This document shows, piece by piece, positions 34,911-45,851 of a stretch of 64,000 bases of DNA (position 1 is the first letter of the stretch; every line of letters begins with the position of its first letter). Made by a program: the position numbers and the translations under genes. The notes under the pieces were generated by a model. It worked only from the letters and a program-made list of their open reading frames with translations, was not told the DNA's origin and did no database searches. This DNA is from Spirochaetota bacterium (GTDB lineage: Bacteria; Spirochaetota; Spirochaetia; Treponematales; UBA12059), in contig JADFDI010000004.1 in NCBI GenBank assembly GCA_018262985.1, forward strand, positions 310,001 to 374,000, written 5' to 3'.

Positions 34911-35747
34911 TCACAACGCCGGATATTTCCGTTCCGACCGGAGGAACGGCAATCGTCTGGCCAGGTATCTGTAGCTCCGTAAAATGAAATCGAGCGTCTT
35001 CGTATAACCGAACAAGCCCACAGTATTTCCGAAGACAGAGTGCTTGTAGTCGTAGAATTCCTGCATCGATGGGGCCAGATCGCCGAAGACATCCTTAAAG
35101 GCATCCGCGATTTCGGCGAGCCGCCTGGCCTCGTGCCGACCCTGAGAGCTTATGCCTCCGCCTTCGTAAAAGGCTATCGGATCTCCGAGGAATTCGGAGG
35201 AAATGCCAGCGAACTTGAACGCCTTCAGGAAGAAGTGCCAGTCGCCGACGATCCGAAAGCGTTCGTCGTAGCCGCCCGAACGGACGAGCAGGTCGCGTCG
35301 TATCAGGCAATTTTGGTGGTTGATGCAACCGTTGGCGAAGAAGTTGACGTCGAGCGTTTTCGGAAAATCCGTCGCCGGCAGGCTCCGGTCCTCGACCTGG
35401 ACGAGGTTCGAGTAATAGACGTCCTTTCCGGTTTCCACGGCGCGGCGCAACCTGCCGACCACGGCATCGTCCACGAGCCAGTCGCCGGAATTCAGGAACA
35501 GCAGGTATTCGCCTATCGCGGCCGATGTGCCCTTGTTCATCGCGGCGTATACGCCGGAATCGGGCTCCGAGACCCACCACGAAATCGCCGCCGCGTTGGC
35601 CCTGATTACGTCCGTGCTACCGTCGGTGGATCCTCCGTCCACCACCACGAACTCGAAGGCGCGGTCCTTCTGCGCCATGACGCTCCGGAAGGTCCTTTCC
35701 AGACCCGCGCGATTATTCAGGTTGACGGTTATTATGCTCAGGTTCAC
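34911..35747 (-). CDS. GT2 family glycosyltransferase (WcaA/colanic-acid type)
   Basis: A 278-residue GT-A protein: LSIITVNLNNRAGLERTFRS, VVVDGGSTDGSTDVIRA (here DGGSTDGS), SEPDSGVYAAMNKGTSAAIG, LFLNSGDWLVDD as the acidic metal region and GCINHQNCLIRRDLL. This set is typical of the GT2 subgroup seen in colanic acid and O-antigen loci. It starts 15 nt from the ugd region and overlaps the GT4 gene by 4 nt. Donor sugar unknown. Confidence 0.88.
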   Translation of the reverse strand: MNLSIITVNLNNRAGLERTFRSVMAQKDRAFEFVVVDGGSTDGSTDVIRANAAAISWWVSEPDSGVYAAMNKGTSAAIGEYLLFLNSGDWLVDDAVVGRLRRAVETGKDVYYSNLVQVEDRSLPATDFPKTLDVNFFANGCINHQNCLIRRDLLVRSGGYDERFRIVGDWHFFLKAFKFAGISSEFLGDPIAFYEGGGISSQGRHEARRLAEIADAFKDVFGDLAPSMQEFYDYKHSVFGNTVGLFGYTKTLDFILRSYRYLARRLPFLRSERKYPAL

Positions 35748-36928
35748 GCGCGCGCCGCCCGGTCGCCCGTCCTGCTTCCAGCACCGTCACCGACGGCTTT
35801 GGCATACACCCGCATTGTACCCTCGACGGTGCTAGACCAGCTGAATTCCAGGCCTCGCTCGCTCCCTTTTCCGACCATGTCCGCCGCGAGCTTCGCGTCG
35901 TCGAGCAGGGAGCGGACGCTTCGCCGGAGACCTTCCCCGCTTTTCGGTGCGAAATACAGAGCCGCGTCGCCGGCCACTTCGCGAAAGCAACTTGCGTCGG
36001 ATAGAACCACCGGACATCCGCATCCGAAAGCCTCGAGGATCGGTATCCCAAACCCTTCGTAATATGAAGGGAAAACGAAGCACGCGGCGTTGCCGTAGAG
36101 GTCGGCGAGCTCCGAATCGCGAACGAAGCGATGCTTCACCGCTTGAAGGATGCCCAGCTCCTTGATATAAGCCACTTCTTCGCCGGAAAAAGCCGGACCG
36201 GTGCATACGAGCGATAGATCCTGGTGTTCCCTGAGCAAAGGCGCCAGCGCCGCCACCATAAAATGGAAATTCTTGTACGCCGTCCGGGTTCCCGTATACA
36301 GGATGTATCGCCCTTCGACCACTCGAGGCGCGAGCCGATCCAAGGTCGTCTTGAGGTCCGAGCCATGATAGATCACATCTATCCGAGAGTCCGGTATTCC
36401 GAAAACTTCTACGATATCCTGCTTCGTCCTCTCGGAAACGGCTATTATACGATCGGCTCGCTCGGCGAGGATGCGCTTGTTACGACTCGTCGGCTCAGAC
36501 AAGGAGAAGAATTCGGGGAATATCTCATGGATCATGTCATGTATGGTGAGCACAAACGGTTTGCCGCCCAAGTACGGCAGGAAATAGGGGTCATAGTACG
36601 TCGGATGAAAAACATCGAAATCGCCGGACTTGAGGGCCTTGATCGACGCGTCCAAATTCGCGTCGGCGATACGCCCCCACAGCCTGTTCCAGTTTCGATA
36701 CAGCCTGCGCTTGCCGCGGAATCTAAGCCCGAAGGCGAATCCGGCGAACTCGGCATCTCTGGATTCGAGCGTCACCTTGAACCGTTCCAAAGCCCTGACG
36801 TGGATATTGTCCGTATACTTCAGGGAAAGCGAAGCGCCCGGAATTCCCTCCAGGAGGGCGGTGAAATACCGAGACACTCCGCCGACATGCTGCATCTGAA
36901 AGGCCTGGTGGTCGAACAGGACTTTCAT
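35744..36928 (-). CDS. GT4 family glycosyltransferase (mannosyl/rhamnosyl type)
   Basis: A 394-residue GT-B protein. MKVLFDHQAFQMQHVGGVSR is a common start for GT4 mannosyltransferases of the WbpY/WbaZ kind; FVLTIHDMIHEIFPEFF and RIIAVSERTKQDIVEVFG are in the acceptor half, YILYTGTRTAYKNF and FPSYYEGFGIPILEAFGCGC (EX7E) in the donor half. It would use a GDP- or UDP-hexose. It overlaps its neighbours by 4 nt. The tail is Gly/Ala/Arg-rich and probably unstructured. Confidence 0.88.
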   Translation of the reverse strand: MKVLFDHQAFQMQHVGGVSRYFTALLEGIPGASLSLKYTDNIHVRALERFKVTLESRDAEFAGFAFGLRFRGKRRLYRNWNRLWGRIADANLDASIKALKSGDFDVFHPTYYDPYFLPYLGGKPFVLTIHDMIHEIFPEFFSLSEPTSRNKRILAERADRIIAVSERTKQDIVEVFGIPDSRIDVIYHGSDLKTTLDRLAPRVVEGRYILYTGTRTAYKNFHFMVAALAPLLREHQDLSLVCTGPAFSGEEVAYIKELGILQAVKHRFVRDSELADLYGNAACFVFPSYYEGFGIPILEAFGCGCPVVLSDASCFREVAGDAALYFAPKSGEGLRRSVRSLLDDAKLAADMVGKGSERGLEFSWSSTVEGTMRVYAKAVGDGAGSRTGDRAARA

Positions 36929-37857
36929 CTGTCGTATCCGATCAGTTTTTTTACGACATTTTTTATCGGCCGCAGCATTTTCCCGATCGGATCATTCCTC
37001 AAGCCGAAAGCCACCCTGTTGATCCGCTCCACCAGCCGAATATCGGGCACCATGCTCTTCGGGTGCCGCAGCGGCCCGATTTCGTTACGCTTCTGGTTGG
37101 AGAATGGGGAATCGACATCGAAAGTATGCGTACCGCCTCCGCCGAACCCGATGTTGCTGACCAGGTTCCTGGTCGGATTCACGCACAATCCGTCGCTTTT
37201 CATGATCGAGTAGACCCACTGGTAGTCCCAGGTGTCAATTTCGTGACGCTCCATCCGCTCGAAGATGCCTTGCCAGTAATCCCTCGAGATCTTCCGACTG
37301 AAAATCGACTCAAGACGCCTCTCGGCCTTGAAGCGATCAAGCCCTTCGATATTGAACGAATAATGTTTCCACGCGCGACGCCAGCTGGCCCAACCCCAGC
37401 AGTGCTGGACTCGGGCGAAGTAGTAGCTCGCTCCTCCGGCGCGGTTGGAGTGAAGCGGGTTGTGTCCCGCGATATGCATGACACGATCGTCATCGTGGTA
37501 TCGTTCGAGAAGTTCATCGCAGTAGGAAAAGAAGCTTCGAGCCGGCACACAGTCGTCCTCGAGTATGATTCCTTCCTCCACCTCGGAGAAAAACCACGTG
37601 ATCGCGCTCGAAACCGCCTTGCCGCAACCCAGGTTGCCCTCATTGAACCTGGTTTTTACCTCGCACGGCCAGTCAATGTTTGATAGCACGTACTCGCGAA
37701 CCTGGTCGCATTTTTCCTTTTCGCCAGGACGATTAGCCCTCGGCCCATCCGCCGCCACGAACAGCCGTGGAGGATGAACGTCACGGATCGCCGACAGGAC
37801 AGGCGCCAGCGTGTCGAGACGGTTGAAGACTATCAACAGGATCGGAGAGTTCACCAT
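36925..37857 (-). CDS. HlpA-like/GNT-I-like nucleotide-diphospho-sugar transferase
   Basis: A 310-residue protein. SPILLIVFNRLDTLAPVLSA, LFVAADGPRANRPGEKEKC, RFNEGNLGCGKAVSSAITWF and IILEDDCVPARSFFSYCDEL make up a GT-A fold like GlcNAc-transferase I and the bacterial proteins annotated hemolytic protein HlpA-like. EDDC is the likely metal-binding site. WGWASWRRAWKHY is a further family mark. Role: side-branch sugar transfer in the locus. It starts 12 nt after the GT2 gene's stop. Confidence 0.78.
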   Translation of the reverse strand: MVNSPILLIVFNRLDTLAPVLSAIRDVHPPRLFVAADGPRANRPGEKEKCDQVREYVLSNIDWPCEVKTRFNEGNLGCGKAVSSAITWFFSEVEEGIILEDDCVPARSFFSYCDELLERYHDDDRVMHIAGHNPLHSNRAGGASYYFARVQHCWGWASWRRAWKHYSFNIEGLDRFKAERRLESIFSRKISRDYWQGIFERMERHEIDTWDYQWVYSIMKSDGLCVNPTRNLVSNIGFGGGGTHTFDVDSPFSNQKRNEIGPLRHPKSMVPDIRLVERINRVAFGLRNDPIGKMLRPIKNVVKKLIGYDR

Positions 37858-37869
37858 CCCGAGTTTCCT

Positions 37870-39138
37870 TTATTCATCCCACGAAATCCCGAGCATCTCT
37901 TCGATCAGTTCCTGCGCGGCTTCCAGCGAAATATCGGGAAACTCCGACCGTCTCCGGTGGATCGTGACCTCGCCGACACTCGACCAACCGACAGCCGCCG
38001 GATCTATCCGCGGAGCCCACATCGACCGCAGCCTTATGAGCGAGCGAAGAATGGCTCTGGCCAACCGAAGGAAGACTCGGCCGGTCCTGGAAAGCCCGAT
38101 TTGGCTAAACGCATTGCCGGCGGCCGTTTCAAGGAAAACACTCATTCGCCGATCGCCAGCGGTGTCGGCAGCATGCGAGAGCTCCGAGTAGGCCGCGGAA
38201 AAAACAAGGCGCTTTGCCGTGCGGGACGACAGGAAGCCGCATGATCGGCCCTTCCGCAGTTTATCCGTTTCCAACAAGGCCCCAAAATAATACAGGACGG
38301 TCGAGCCGATCGAGAACGGACCGATGGTATCCGAACATTTAAGCGCGGACCTGTCCACGGATTTCAAGTATGAATCCTTGAGTTCTTCGAGTCCATCCAT
38401 TCCTGATGCCGTGACCGCCAAACCCGCGCTCCTCGGCGACGAGCCTACCCAGCCCAGCGGAATGTCAGAATATAGGTAGCGAGACTCCAGCGAATACGCG
38501 ATCGCGGCGAGATTCGCGTCCTGCGGATGCGTCACGAACACCCGGCCGCCCTGAAGCTTCCGGGCCCTCTCGATCACCGATCGGTGGAACAAGGATGTCG
38601 TGTACATCTGCGGAAGATCGAAATAGTCTCGCATACCGAGCAACGCCGTCCAGCCAATCAAGCGCGTCGGCAAAATGGAGATCTTCCCCGACGCCCCGTA
38701 AGAAAGCGCAACGTCACCGTATGAAGTCTCGCATCCGGGCCAGAACCAGTAGGCTCTCCTCGAGGAGATCACCTTCAGATCGTGCTCCTCGGCGATGCGC
38801 ACCAGCCTGTCGGCCAAGGTGAAGAAATATGACTGCAGCCCATCATCCTGACCTACGAATATCAACCACTCGCCGCGCGCTTGCCCGAGCACCCATTCCC
38901 AGTGCTCGGCCATGCTCAAGTCCGCCGGAGGATGCAGCACCCCAAGCCGTTCGTCAACCTGGGCGGCGAGATATTCCTGCGTCGTATCTGTTGAATAGTC
39001 ATCACTAACCAAGAGCTCCATATCCGCACCTTCCTGCCTTGTCACGCTATCAACGCAAGCAGGAAGATATAAACCGCCGTTCTTGGCAGGGATTAATACG
39101 GAATATCTGGGATTTTTAACCTCAGCTTTCATCTGCAA
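37870..39138 (-). CDS. GT2 family glycosyltransferase with long C-terminal extension
   Basis: A 422-residue protein. Residues 10-110 are a GT2 domain: YSVLIPAKNGGLYLPACVDS, LLVSDDYSTDTTQEYL, EWLIFVGQDDGLQSYFF (QDDG metal site). The C-terminal 250 residues have no clear match and end EEMLGISWDE. Start may be 39138 or the ATG at 39132. The 5' end overlaps the acetyltransferase gene by 17 nt. From about here towards 42.2 kb the DNA becomes progressively AT-richer. Confidence 0.82.
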   Translation of the reverse strand: MQMKAEVKNPRYSVLIPAKNGGLYLPACVDSVTRQEGADMELLVSDDYSTDTTQEYLAAQVDERLGVLHPPADLSMAEHWEWVLGQARGEWLIFVGQDDGLQSYFFTLADRLVRIAEEHDLKVISSRRAYWFWPGCETSYGDVALSYGASGKISILPTRLIGWTALLGMRDYFDLPQMYTTSLFHRSVIERARKLQGGRVFVTHPQDANLAAIAYSLESRYLYSDIPLGWVGSSPRSAGLAVTASGMDGLEELKDSYLKSVDRSALKCSDTIGPFSIGSTVLYYFGALLETDKLRKGRSCGFLSSRTAKRLVFSAAYSELSHAADTAGDRRMSVFLETAAGNAFSQIGLSRTGRVFLRLARAILRSLIRLRSMWAPRIDPAAVGWSSVGEVTIHRRRSEFPDISLEAAQELIEEMLGISWDE

Positions 39139-39781
39139 GCTCCCTTACCAGCCTGGCGGGCGCCCCTGCAATAACGCTTCCCGGTCCAAAGCTTCGTGTC
39201 ACTACGGAATTCGCGCCAATGATACAATTGTCTCCTATGCTCACCCCAGGTAAAACCACTACCCCTGATCCGATCCAGACCCTATTTCCTATGGAAACGG
39301 GACCTTTCGAATACAGCTTCCTCCTTATTGGAGGTAAGGAAATGGCGCCTGATTCGATCGCGCCATGTGAATGATCAGTTATCAAGACACGGCTACCGAA
39401 CAATACCTCATCACCGATTTCCACCTTACAGACAGCAGTAATCTGACAATCGTAATTCACGATAACATCATTGCCGATGACGATCTGTGGATCTCCGGTC
39501 GCATCTCCGTAAGCCCCGAGAAACAATCCTGTATTTGCATGAAAGCGATCGCCTATGTGAATTCGATCAACCCCGACAATGCAGTTCCACGGCTGCGAGA
39601 TAGTGCTTCCGGATCCGAAATGGGCGAAGGCGCCGAGACGAGAGAATCGGTCTTGAGCCATTGCGTCCAATAAGATTTGAAAGAGGCCTTTGGTGACTCT
39701 ATTGGCCACAATTCTTGTTAGGAATGCCTTGCCTTTCAAAATAATCCCCTGCGGATCCTGGCGTTTTTCAGTTATCGCCAC
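39122..39781 (-). CDS. Hexapeptide-repeat O-acetyltransferase (WcaF/maltose-acetyltransferase type)
   Basis: A 219-residue left-handed beta-helix protein. The repeats begin near TISQPWNCIVGVDRIHIGDR and end with VVVLPGVSIGDNCIIGANSV; VLITDHSHGAI carries the catalytic-type His found in LbH_MAT and WcaF enzymes. It would acetylate a sugar hydroxyl of the polymer using acetyl-CoA, in the cytoplasm as a trimer. The gene is AT-rich and overlaps the GT8 gene by 10 nt. O-acetylation is a common serotype-specific change. Confidence 0.87.
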   Translation of the reverse strand: MAITEKRQDPQGIILKGKAFLTRIVANRVTKGLFQILLDAMAQDRFSRLGAFAHFGSGSTISQPWNCIVGVDRIHIGDRFHANTGLFLGAYGDATGDPQIVIGNDVIVNYDCQITAVCKVEIGDEVLFGSRVLITDHSHGAIESGAISLPPIRRKLYSKGPVSIGNRVWIGSGVVVLPGVSIGDNCIIGANSVVTRSFGPGSVIAGAPARLVRELADES

Positions 39782-40728
39782 AAATTGCCAGCGACAGCTC
39801 GCTTGACTGCTTTCAAGACCATTCGAAAGCTACCCTTCACAATTGATACCAGAGGGTCAAGACGCTTTTTTATAACATTCGCGATTGTTTTATCCAATGG
39901 AACGTATCCTTTCCAAGGTGTCAGTTCCAGATAGCTCCAATAGAGCTTGCCAAGCGAGTTTACATCCATATAGTTCCACGGCTTGGTTTTATATCCGGCA
40001 AAATGCACAAGCGCCGGCTTCTCCTTTGCATTATCAATGGCAACTTTGTCGTAAAACTTGAACCTAGGTTCCGCGCTGTCTTTCAAGAGATAGGTCACGT
40101 TCCACTTCAAATCCAGCGGCTTCCAATTTCCGTTCAGAAGGCCGTTGAAGACATCCTGGTCCACATACTTAATGAGATCTACGTGTTCGTTGGCCCAGGC
40201 AAACAAGGCTTTCGAGATATCCGCCTGCCGCCACTCATCCAAATCCAAGACAAGAACACCGGAGTTGAAGTAAGAATTTTCCGGCGGGATGCCCAGACGC
40301 TCACAATTGTTCAGGTATCCGTATGGCTCTTCGATCGCCCCTATCGGCAACCCGCCAAGATCTGAATCGAAAAGATCCTGAACATCGCCCAAAACAACCA
40401 GATCACCATCAAGATAGATGCAACGATCGACTCCTTTCAGAAGCCGAGGCAACTCAAAGCGGAAATAATTCTCTGCCCGATAATGCATGCCCAATGGCAA
40501 AGATTTATAACTATCGATCGAATCTATCGGATGGAATACAAGACTCCCCGACACACATATAGTGGCATAAGGAGGCTCGCAAGCCTGAATAACACCAGGG
40601 CGTCCGATTATGTGAAAGATCAGACGCCCTCGCCCATGGTCATGGTTTTTGATTACCGAAGCCATGGCAACGCCGGTATGCTGAATGTAATTCTCGTCAG
40701 TCACGAATGCGACATGTACTTCTTTCAT
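39772..40728 (-). CDS. GT8 family glycosyltransferase (LPS hexosyltransferase type)
   Basis: A 318-residue GT8 enzyme: VHVAFVTDENYIQHTGVAMA opening, YFRFELPRLLKGVDRCIYLD-GD with the DxD site (LDGDLVV), YFNSGVLVLDLDEWR and YVDQDVFNGLLNGNWKPLD, and PALVHFAGYKTKPW at the C-terminal donor site. GT8 retaining enzymes add alpha-Glc or alpha-Gal from UDP-sugars to LPS core or O-antigen. The gene is AT-rich and overlaps neighbours on both sides. Confidence 0.9.
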   Translation of the reverse strand: MKEVHVAFVTDENYIQHTGVAMASVIKNHDHGRGRLIFHIIGRPGVIQACEPPYATICVSGSLVFHPIDSIDSYKSLPLGMHYRAENYFRFELPRLLKGVDRCIYLDGDLVVLGDVQDLFDSDLGGLPIGAIEEPYGYLNNCERLGIPPENSYFNSGVLVLDLDEWRQADISKALFAWANEHVDLIKYVDQDVFNGLLNGNWKPLDLKWNVTYLLKDSAEPRFKFYDKVAIDNAKEKPALVHFAGYKTKPWNYMDVNSLGKLYWSYLELTPWKGYVPLDKTIANVIKKRLDPLVSIVKGSFRMVLKAVKRAVAGNLWR

Positions 40729-41596
40729 GTCACCGTTCTTCCTCTTGAACCTAGGATCTTCCTGTAAGCATTTTTTAGAATGCGCAGAAACCGGGATACC
40801 AGGCGCATGCTGTCATACCCTGATCCACCCTGGCGTCGCCAAGCGCGGTAGTGACTAAGCCAATCAGTATTTTTCAACCCATTCCAGAACTTCGGCTGTC
40901 CGTAGGCATGAAGAATTTTCACGTTCTCCGTCACATTTCCATTTCTCGGATGCACACAGTATATATCACCCGGAATCGTATCTACAGGCATGCCAAAATC
41001 CTGGATCATCAGCTCAAAAATGCCTTGCTCTGGTAAAAACAGATGCTCCCAGAGCTCTTCGGTCTTTGTGATGCAATACTTATATAGCTCTTTGTGGTTC
41101 TTTAACCTTCGTGAAACAACAACTATAGGAGCCGAATAAGACTGTACATCAAGATCGTATGCCCCCTGTAGGGCTTGTACGATCGATTGTTTAAAATTAT
41201 CACGTACAGAAACACCAGGACTTGGAATCAACCCGAATCCGCCAAGACACAGGGATGGAAGCTCGCTGATTTCCCCCAATAGGACAACATCATAATCAGT
41301 CCAGATCACGACTTCGAATTCGTCCAGCAGCCGCAAGCATTCATATTTGGAAAAAACCATTGTTGAAAAGTGCGCCGATATCGTCTCATTGAAAGTTTTT
41401 TCTTCACCTGGGAAAACATAAGGGTAAAAGCGGGCTGGTAGAATTCCCTGAATCGCTTCTTGGTCTTTCAGCGAGATTCCATCATGAAAAACCACGAACT
41501 CCGCGTTCAGCTTTTTCGCAGTTTCCTTTAGGTTGTGTGCAAGCGTTCCGATTGCCGGAGCATCATTGCATGTGCCTCCGGTCACGATGGCAGTCT

Positions 41597-41600
<4 letters not shown>
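40725..41600 (-). CDS. GT8-like putative glycosyltransferase, AT-rich
   Basis: A 291-residue protein. TAIVTGGTCNDAPAIGTLAH is followed by FVVFHDGISLKDQ, YECLRLLDEFEVVIWTDYDV with a D-Y-D metal-type motif, and a C-terminal ILHAYGQPKFWNGLKNTDW that matches the GT8 H-x-x-G-x-x-K-P-W pattern. It is a GT8-like enzyme with divergent middle. It overlaps wzt by 4 nt and lies wholly within the AT-rich segment, so it is probably a serotype gene. Confidence 0.72.
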
Positions 41601-42883
<1,283 letters not shown>

Positions 42884-42903
42884 CGATGCTTCTCCCGCTT
42901 CCG

Positions 42904-43767
42904 TTAGATCATGTCGACGAAGGTGCGCTCGTTGCGGTTGAACAGCACCAGGCCCAGGAAGAACACGACCGCGGTCGTCGCGAGACTGCCTATCGTCATG
43001 GAGGCGGGTACGTTGCCCGCCCCGTAGAACCAGACGCGGAAGAGCTCCACGGGCGCGCTCATGGGGTTCACGTAGAAAACCCAGAGGAAGTCCCTGGGCG
43101 CCTCCGACAGCGGATAGACGATGGGCGTGGCGTACATGGCCAGCGAAAGCCCGAACCCCACGAGCTGCTTCAAGTCCTTGTACTTCGTGGTCACCGCCGA
43201 GATGACCATGCCGATGCCCATGCCGAGCATGGCTATCCACGCCAGGAGCAGCGGGAACGCGAGCACGGCCCACGAAGGCCGGATCGGAGCGCCGCGGAAC
43301 AGGAAGTAGGCGAAGAAGACCATCAGCGTGGCGAACTGGATGGCCGTGGTGATCAGGTTGGAAAAAACGCGGCTCACGGGCACGGCGAGCCGGGGGAAGT
43401 ACACCTTGCCGAAGAGTCCCGCGTTCCCCGAGAACACGTTGGCGCCGTCGTTCAGGCAGCCGGTGAAGTAGGTCCACAGCATCGTGCCGCCGTAGTAGAA
43501 GAGCAGGCCCGGCACGCCGTCGGTGCCGATCTTGGCAAGGTTGCCGAACACGAAGTTGTACATGATGGTCGAGACGAGCGGGTTCAATATGAACCAGAGC
43601 GGCCCGAGGATGGTCTGCGTGTACACCGTGGTGAAGTCGCGCTTGATGAACAGCCACACGAGGTCCCGGTAGCGCACGAGCTCCCGCAGCCTGAGATTGA
43701 GAAGCTTGTCGTGGGGCTTGAGGACGAGGTCCCAGTTCCCGTCCTCGTCGCGGATCGTATCGCTCAT
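42904..43767 (-). CDS. wzm: O-antigen/polysaccharide ABC exporter permease
   Basis: A 287-residue ABC-2 type permease with six transmembrane helices. RYRDLVWLFIKRDFTTVYTQ and TILGPLWFILNPLVSTIMYN are the family's first cytoplasmic and membrane blocks; NAGLFGKVYFPRLAVPVSR and YATPIVYPLSEAP are further marks. With Wzt it moves the lipid-linked glycan across the inner membrane. ATG at 43767 has GGGAG 9 nt upstream. It ends with the family-typical FNRNERTFVDMI. Confidence 0.94.
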   Translation of the reverse strand: MSDTIRDEDGNWDLVLKPHDKLLNLRLRELVRYRDLVWLFIKRDFTTVYTQTILGPLWFILNPLVSTIMYNFVFGNLAKIGTDGVPGLLFYYGGTMLWTYFTGCLNDGANVFSGNAGLFGKVYFPRLAVPVSRVFSNLITTAIQFATLMVFFAYFLFRGAPIRPSWAVLAFPLLLAWIAMLGMGIGMVISAVTTKYKDLKQLVGFGLSLAMYATPIVYPLSEAPRDFLWVFYVNPMSAPVELFRVWFYGAGNVPASMTIGSLATTAVVFFLGLVLFNRNERTFVDMI

Positions 43768-43808
43768 TGGTGCTGGCTCCCGGCGCCCGCGCGCCTCGGA
43801 TGCTGGTT

Positions 43809-44756
43809 TCAGCGCGCTGCGGCGCCGTATCGTGCCTTGAAATCCTCGTAGGCCGCGGCGATGCCCGCGTCGAGCCCGACGCGCGGCTTCCAGCCGAGGG
43901 CGAAAAGCCGCGAGCTGTCCATGAGCTTGCGCGGCGTGCCGTTCGGCCTCGACGCGTCCCACTTCACCTCGCCCTCGAATCCGACGACCTTCGCCACCTT
44001 GGCGGCCAGCTCGCGTATGGTCAGTTCGCTGCCAGATCCCAGGTTGACGAACTCGCCGATATCTTTGGCGTCGTGCTTTTCCATCAGCAGGAGCACCGCC
44101 TCGGCCAGATCGTCCGCGTGCAGGAACTCGCGGTAGGGGCTCCCGTCGCCCCAGAGCGTGACGCTCGCGCCCGCCAGCTTGGCCTCGTGGAACTTGCGGA
44201 TCATGGCGGGCAGGACGTGCGAGCCCTCGAGGTCGTAGTTGTCGCCGGGCCCGTAGAGGTTGGTCGGCATGGCCGAGAGGAAGTTCGTGCCGTACTGCTG
44301 GTTGTAGTGCTTGCAGAGCCGGATGGCCGCGATCTTGGCGATGGCGTACGCCTCGTTCGTCGGCTCGAGCGGGCCGGTCAGGAGCGCCTCTTCCTTCATG
44401 GGCTGGCTGGCCATTTTGGGGAAGATGCACGACGAGCCCAGGTTGAGCAGCTTCGTCGTCCCGTACTTCCAGGCCGCGTGGATGACGTTGAGCGCGATGG
44501 CCAGGTTGTCGTGGATGAACTCCGCGGGCAGGCTCGAGTTGGCGCCGATGCCGCCCACCTTGGCCGCGGCCAGGAAGACGTACGCGGGCCGCTCGGCCTC
44601 GAAGAACGCCTCGACCTCCGCCTGCCGCGTCAGGTCGAGCTCGGCGTGCGTCCGCGTGACGATAGTACCGTAACCCTTCTCGGCGAGCTTTCGCATGATC
44701 GCGGAACCGACGAGGCCGCGGTGCCCCGCCACGTAGATCTTGTCGCGCTTTTCCAT
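43809..44756 (-). CDS. fcl: GDP-L-fucose synthase
   Basis: A 315-residue SDR. KIYVAGHRGLVGSAIMRKLA, VFLAAAKVGGIGANSSLPA, LGSSCIFPKMASQPMKEEAL, the catalytic YAIAKIAAIRLC and YGPGDNYDLEGSHVLPAMIR define GDP-4-keto-6-deoxymannose 3,5-epimerase/4-reductase. It completes GDP-L-fucose from the Gmd product with NADPH. It lies 9 nt after gmd. GDP-fucose would feed the two GT11 genes. Confidence 0.96.
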   Translation of the reverse strand: MEKRDKIYVAGHRGLVGSAIMRKLAEKGYGTIVTRTHAELDLTRQAEVEAFFEAERPAYVFLAAAKVGGIGANSSLPAEFIHDNLAIALNVIHAAWKYGTTKLLNLGSSCIFPKMASQPMKEEALLTGPLEPTNEAYAIAKIAAIRLCKHYNQQYGTNFLSAMPTNLYGPGDNYDLEGSHVLPAMIRKFHEAKLAGASVTLWGDGSPYREFLHADDLAEAVLLLMEKHDAKDIGEFVNLGSGSELTIRELAAKVAKVVGFEGEVKWDASRPNGTPRKLMDSSRLFALGWKPRVGLDAGIAAAYEDFKARYGAAAR

Positions 44757-44765
44757 GCCTCGGGC

Positions 44766-45851
44766 CTATTCCTTGAAATCGTGGATCTGGTAGCCGGACT
44801 GCTTCATGTGCGCGTCGCGCTCGGCCTCGGCCAGGTCGTGGGTCATCATGTCCTTGACGAGCTCTTCCAGCGTGTGGCTCGGAACCCAGCCGAGCTTCTC
44901 GCGGGCCTTGGTCGGGTCGCCGAGCAGCAGCTCCACCTCGGTGGGCCGGAAGTAGCGCGGGTCGACCTCGACGAGGACCTTGCCGGTCTTCGCGTCGTGG
45001 CCCTTCTCGTGGACGCCGGAACCCTTCCACTCGATCTCGATGCCCGCCTCGCGGAAGGCCATGACGACGAAGTCGCGGATGGTAGTGGTGCGGCCGGTGG
45101 CCAGCACGTAGTCGTCGGGCTTGTCCTGCTGGAGGATGCGCCACATGCCTTCGACGTAGTCCTTGGCGTGGCCCCAGTCGCGCTTCGAATCCATGTTGCC
45201 GAGGTAGAGCCGCTCCTCGAGGCCGTGCCGGATGCGGGCGGCGGCGCGCGTGATCTTGCGGGTCACGAAGGTCTCGCCGCGCACGGGCGATTCGTGGTTG
45301 AAGAGGATGCCGTTGCAGGCGTAGATGCCGTAGGCTTCGCGGTAGTTCACCGTGATCCAGTAGGCGTAGAGCTTGGCCACCGCGTAGGGGCTCCGCGGGT
45401 AGAAGGGCGTGGTCTCCTTCTGCGGCGTCTCCTGCACGAGCCCGTAGAGCTCCGAGGTCGACGCCTGGTAGATGCGCGTCTTTTTCTCCAGCTTGAGTAT
45501 GCGGATGGCCTCGAGGAGGCGGAGCGTGCCGATGCCGTCCGCGTTGGCGGTGTACTCGGGTTCGTCGAAACTGACCTTGACGTGGCTCTGCGCCGCCAGG
45601 TTGTAGATCTCGTCGGGCTGGACTTCCTGGATGATGCGGATCAGGTTGCTCGAGTCCGTCATGTCGCCGTAATGCAGGTGGAAGCGCGAGCCCTTGGCGT
45701 GCGGGTCGCGGTAGAGGTGGTCGATGCGCTGGGTGTTGAAGCTCGAGGCGCGCCGCTTGATGCCGTGCACCTCGTAGCCTTTATCGAGGAGCAGCTCCGC
45801 GAGGTACGAACCGTCCTGTCCCGTGATGCCGGTTATCAGCGCCTTTTTCAT
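44766..45851 (-). CDS. gmd: GDP-mannose 4,6-dehydratase
   Basis: A 361-residue SDR with [70 protein letters not shown] and catalytic [20 protein letters not shown]. It turns GDP-mannose into GDP-4-keto-6-deoxymannose. The starting GDP-mannose must come from genes outside the window, since no manB or manC is seen. It overlaps the cytidylyltransferase-aminotransferase gene by ATGA and precedes fcl. Confidence 0.97.
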   Translation of the reverse strand: MKKALITGITGQDGSYLAELLLDKGYEVHGIKRRASSFNTQRIDHLYRDPHAKGSRFHLHYGDMTDSSNLIRIIQEVQPDEIYNLAAQSHVKVSFDEPEYTANADGIGTLRLLEAIRILKLEKKTRIYQASTSELYGLVQETPQKETTPFYPRSPYAVAKLYAYWITVNYREAYGIYACNGILFNHESPVRGETFVTRKITRAAARIRHGLEERLYLGNMDSKRDWGHAKDYVEGMWRILQQDKPDDYVLATGRTTTIRDFVVMAFREAGIEIEWKGSGVHEKGHDAKTGKVLVEVDPRYFRPTEVELLLGDPTKAREKLGWVPSHTLEELVKDMMTHDLAEAERDAHMKQSGYQIHDFKE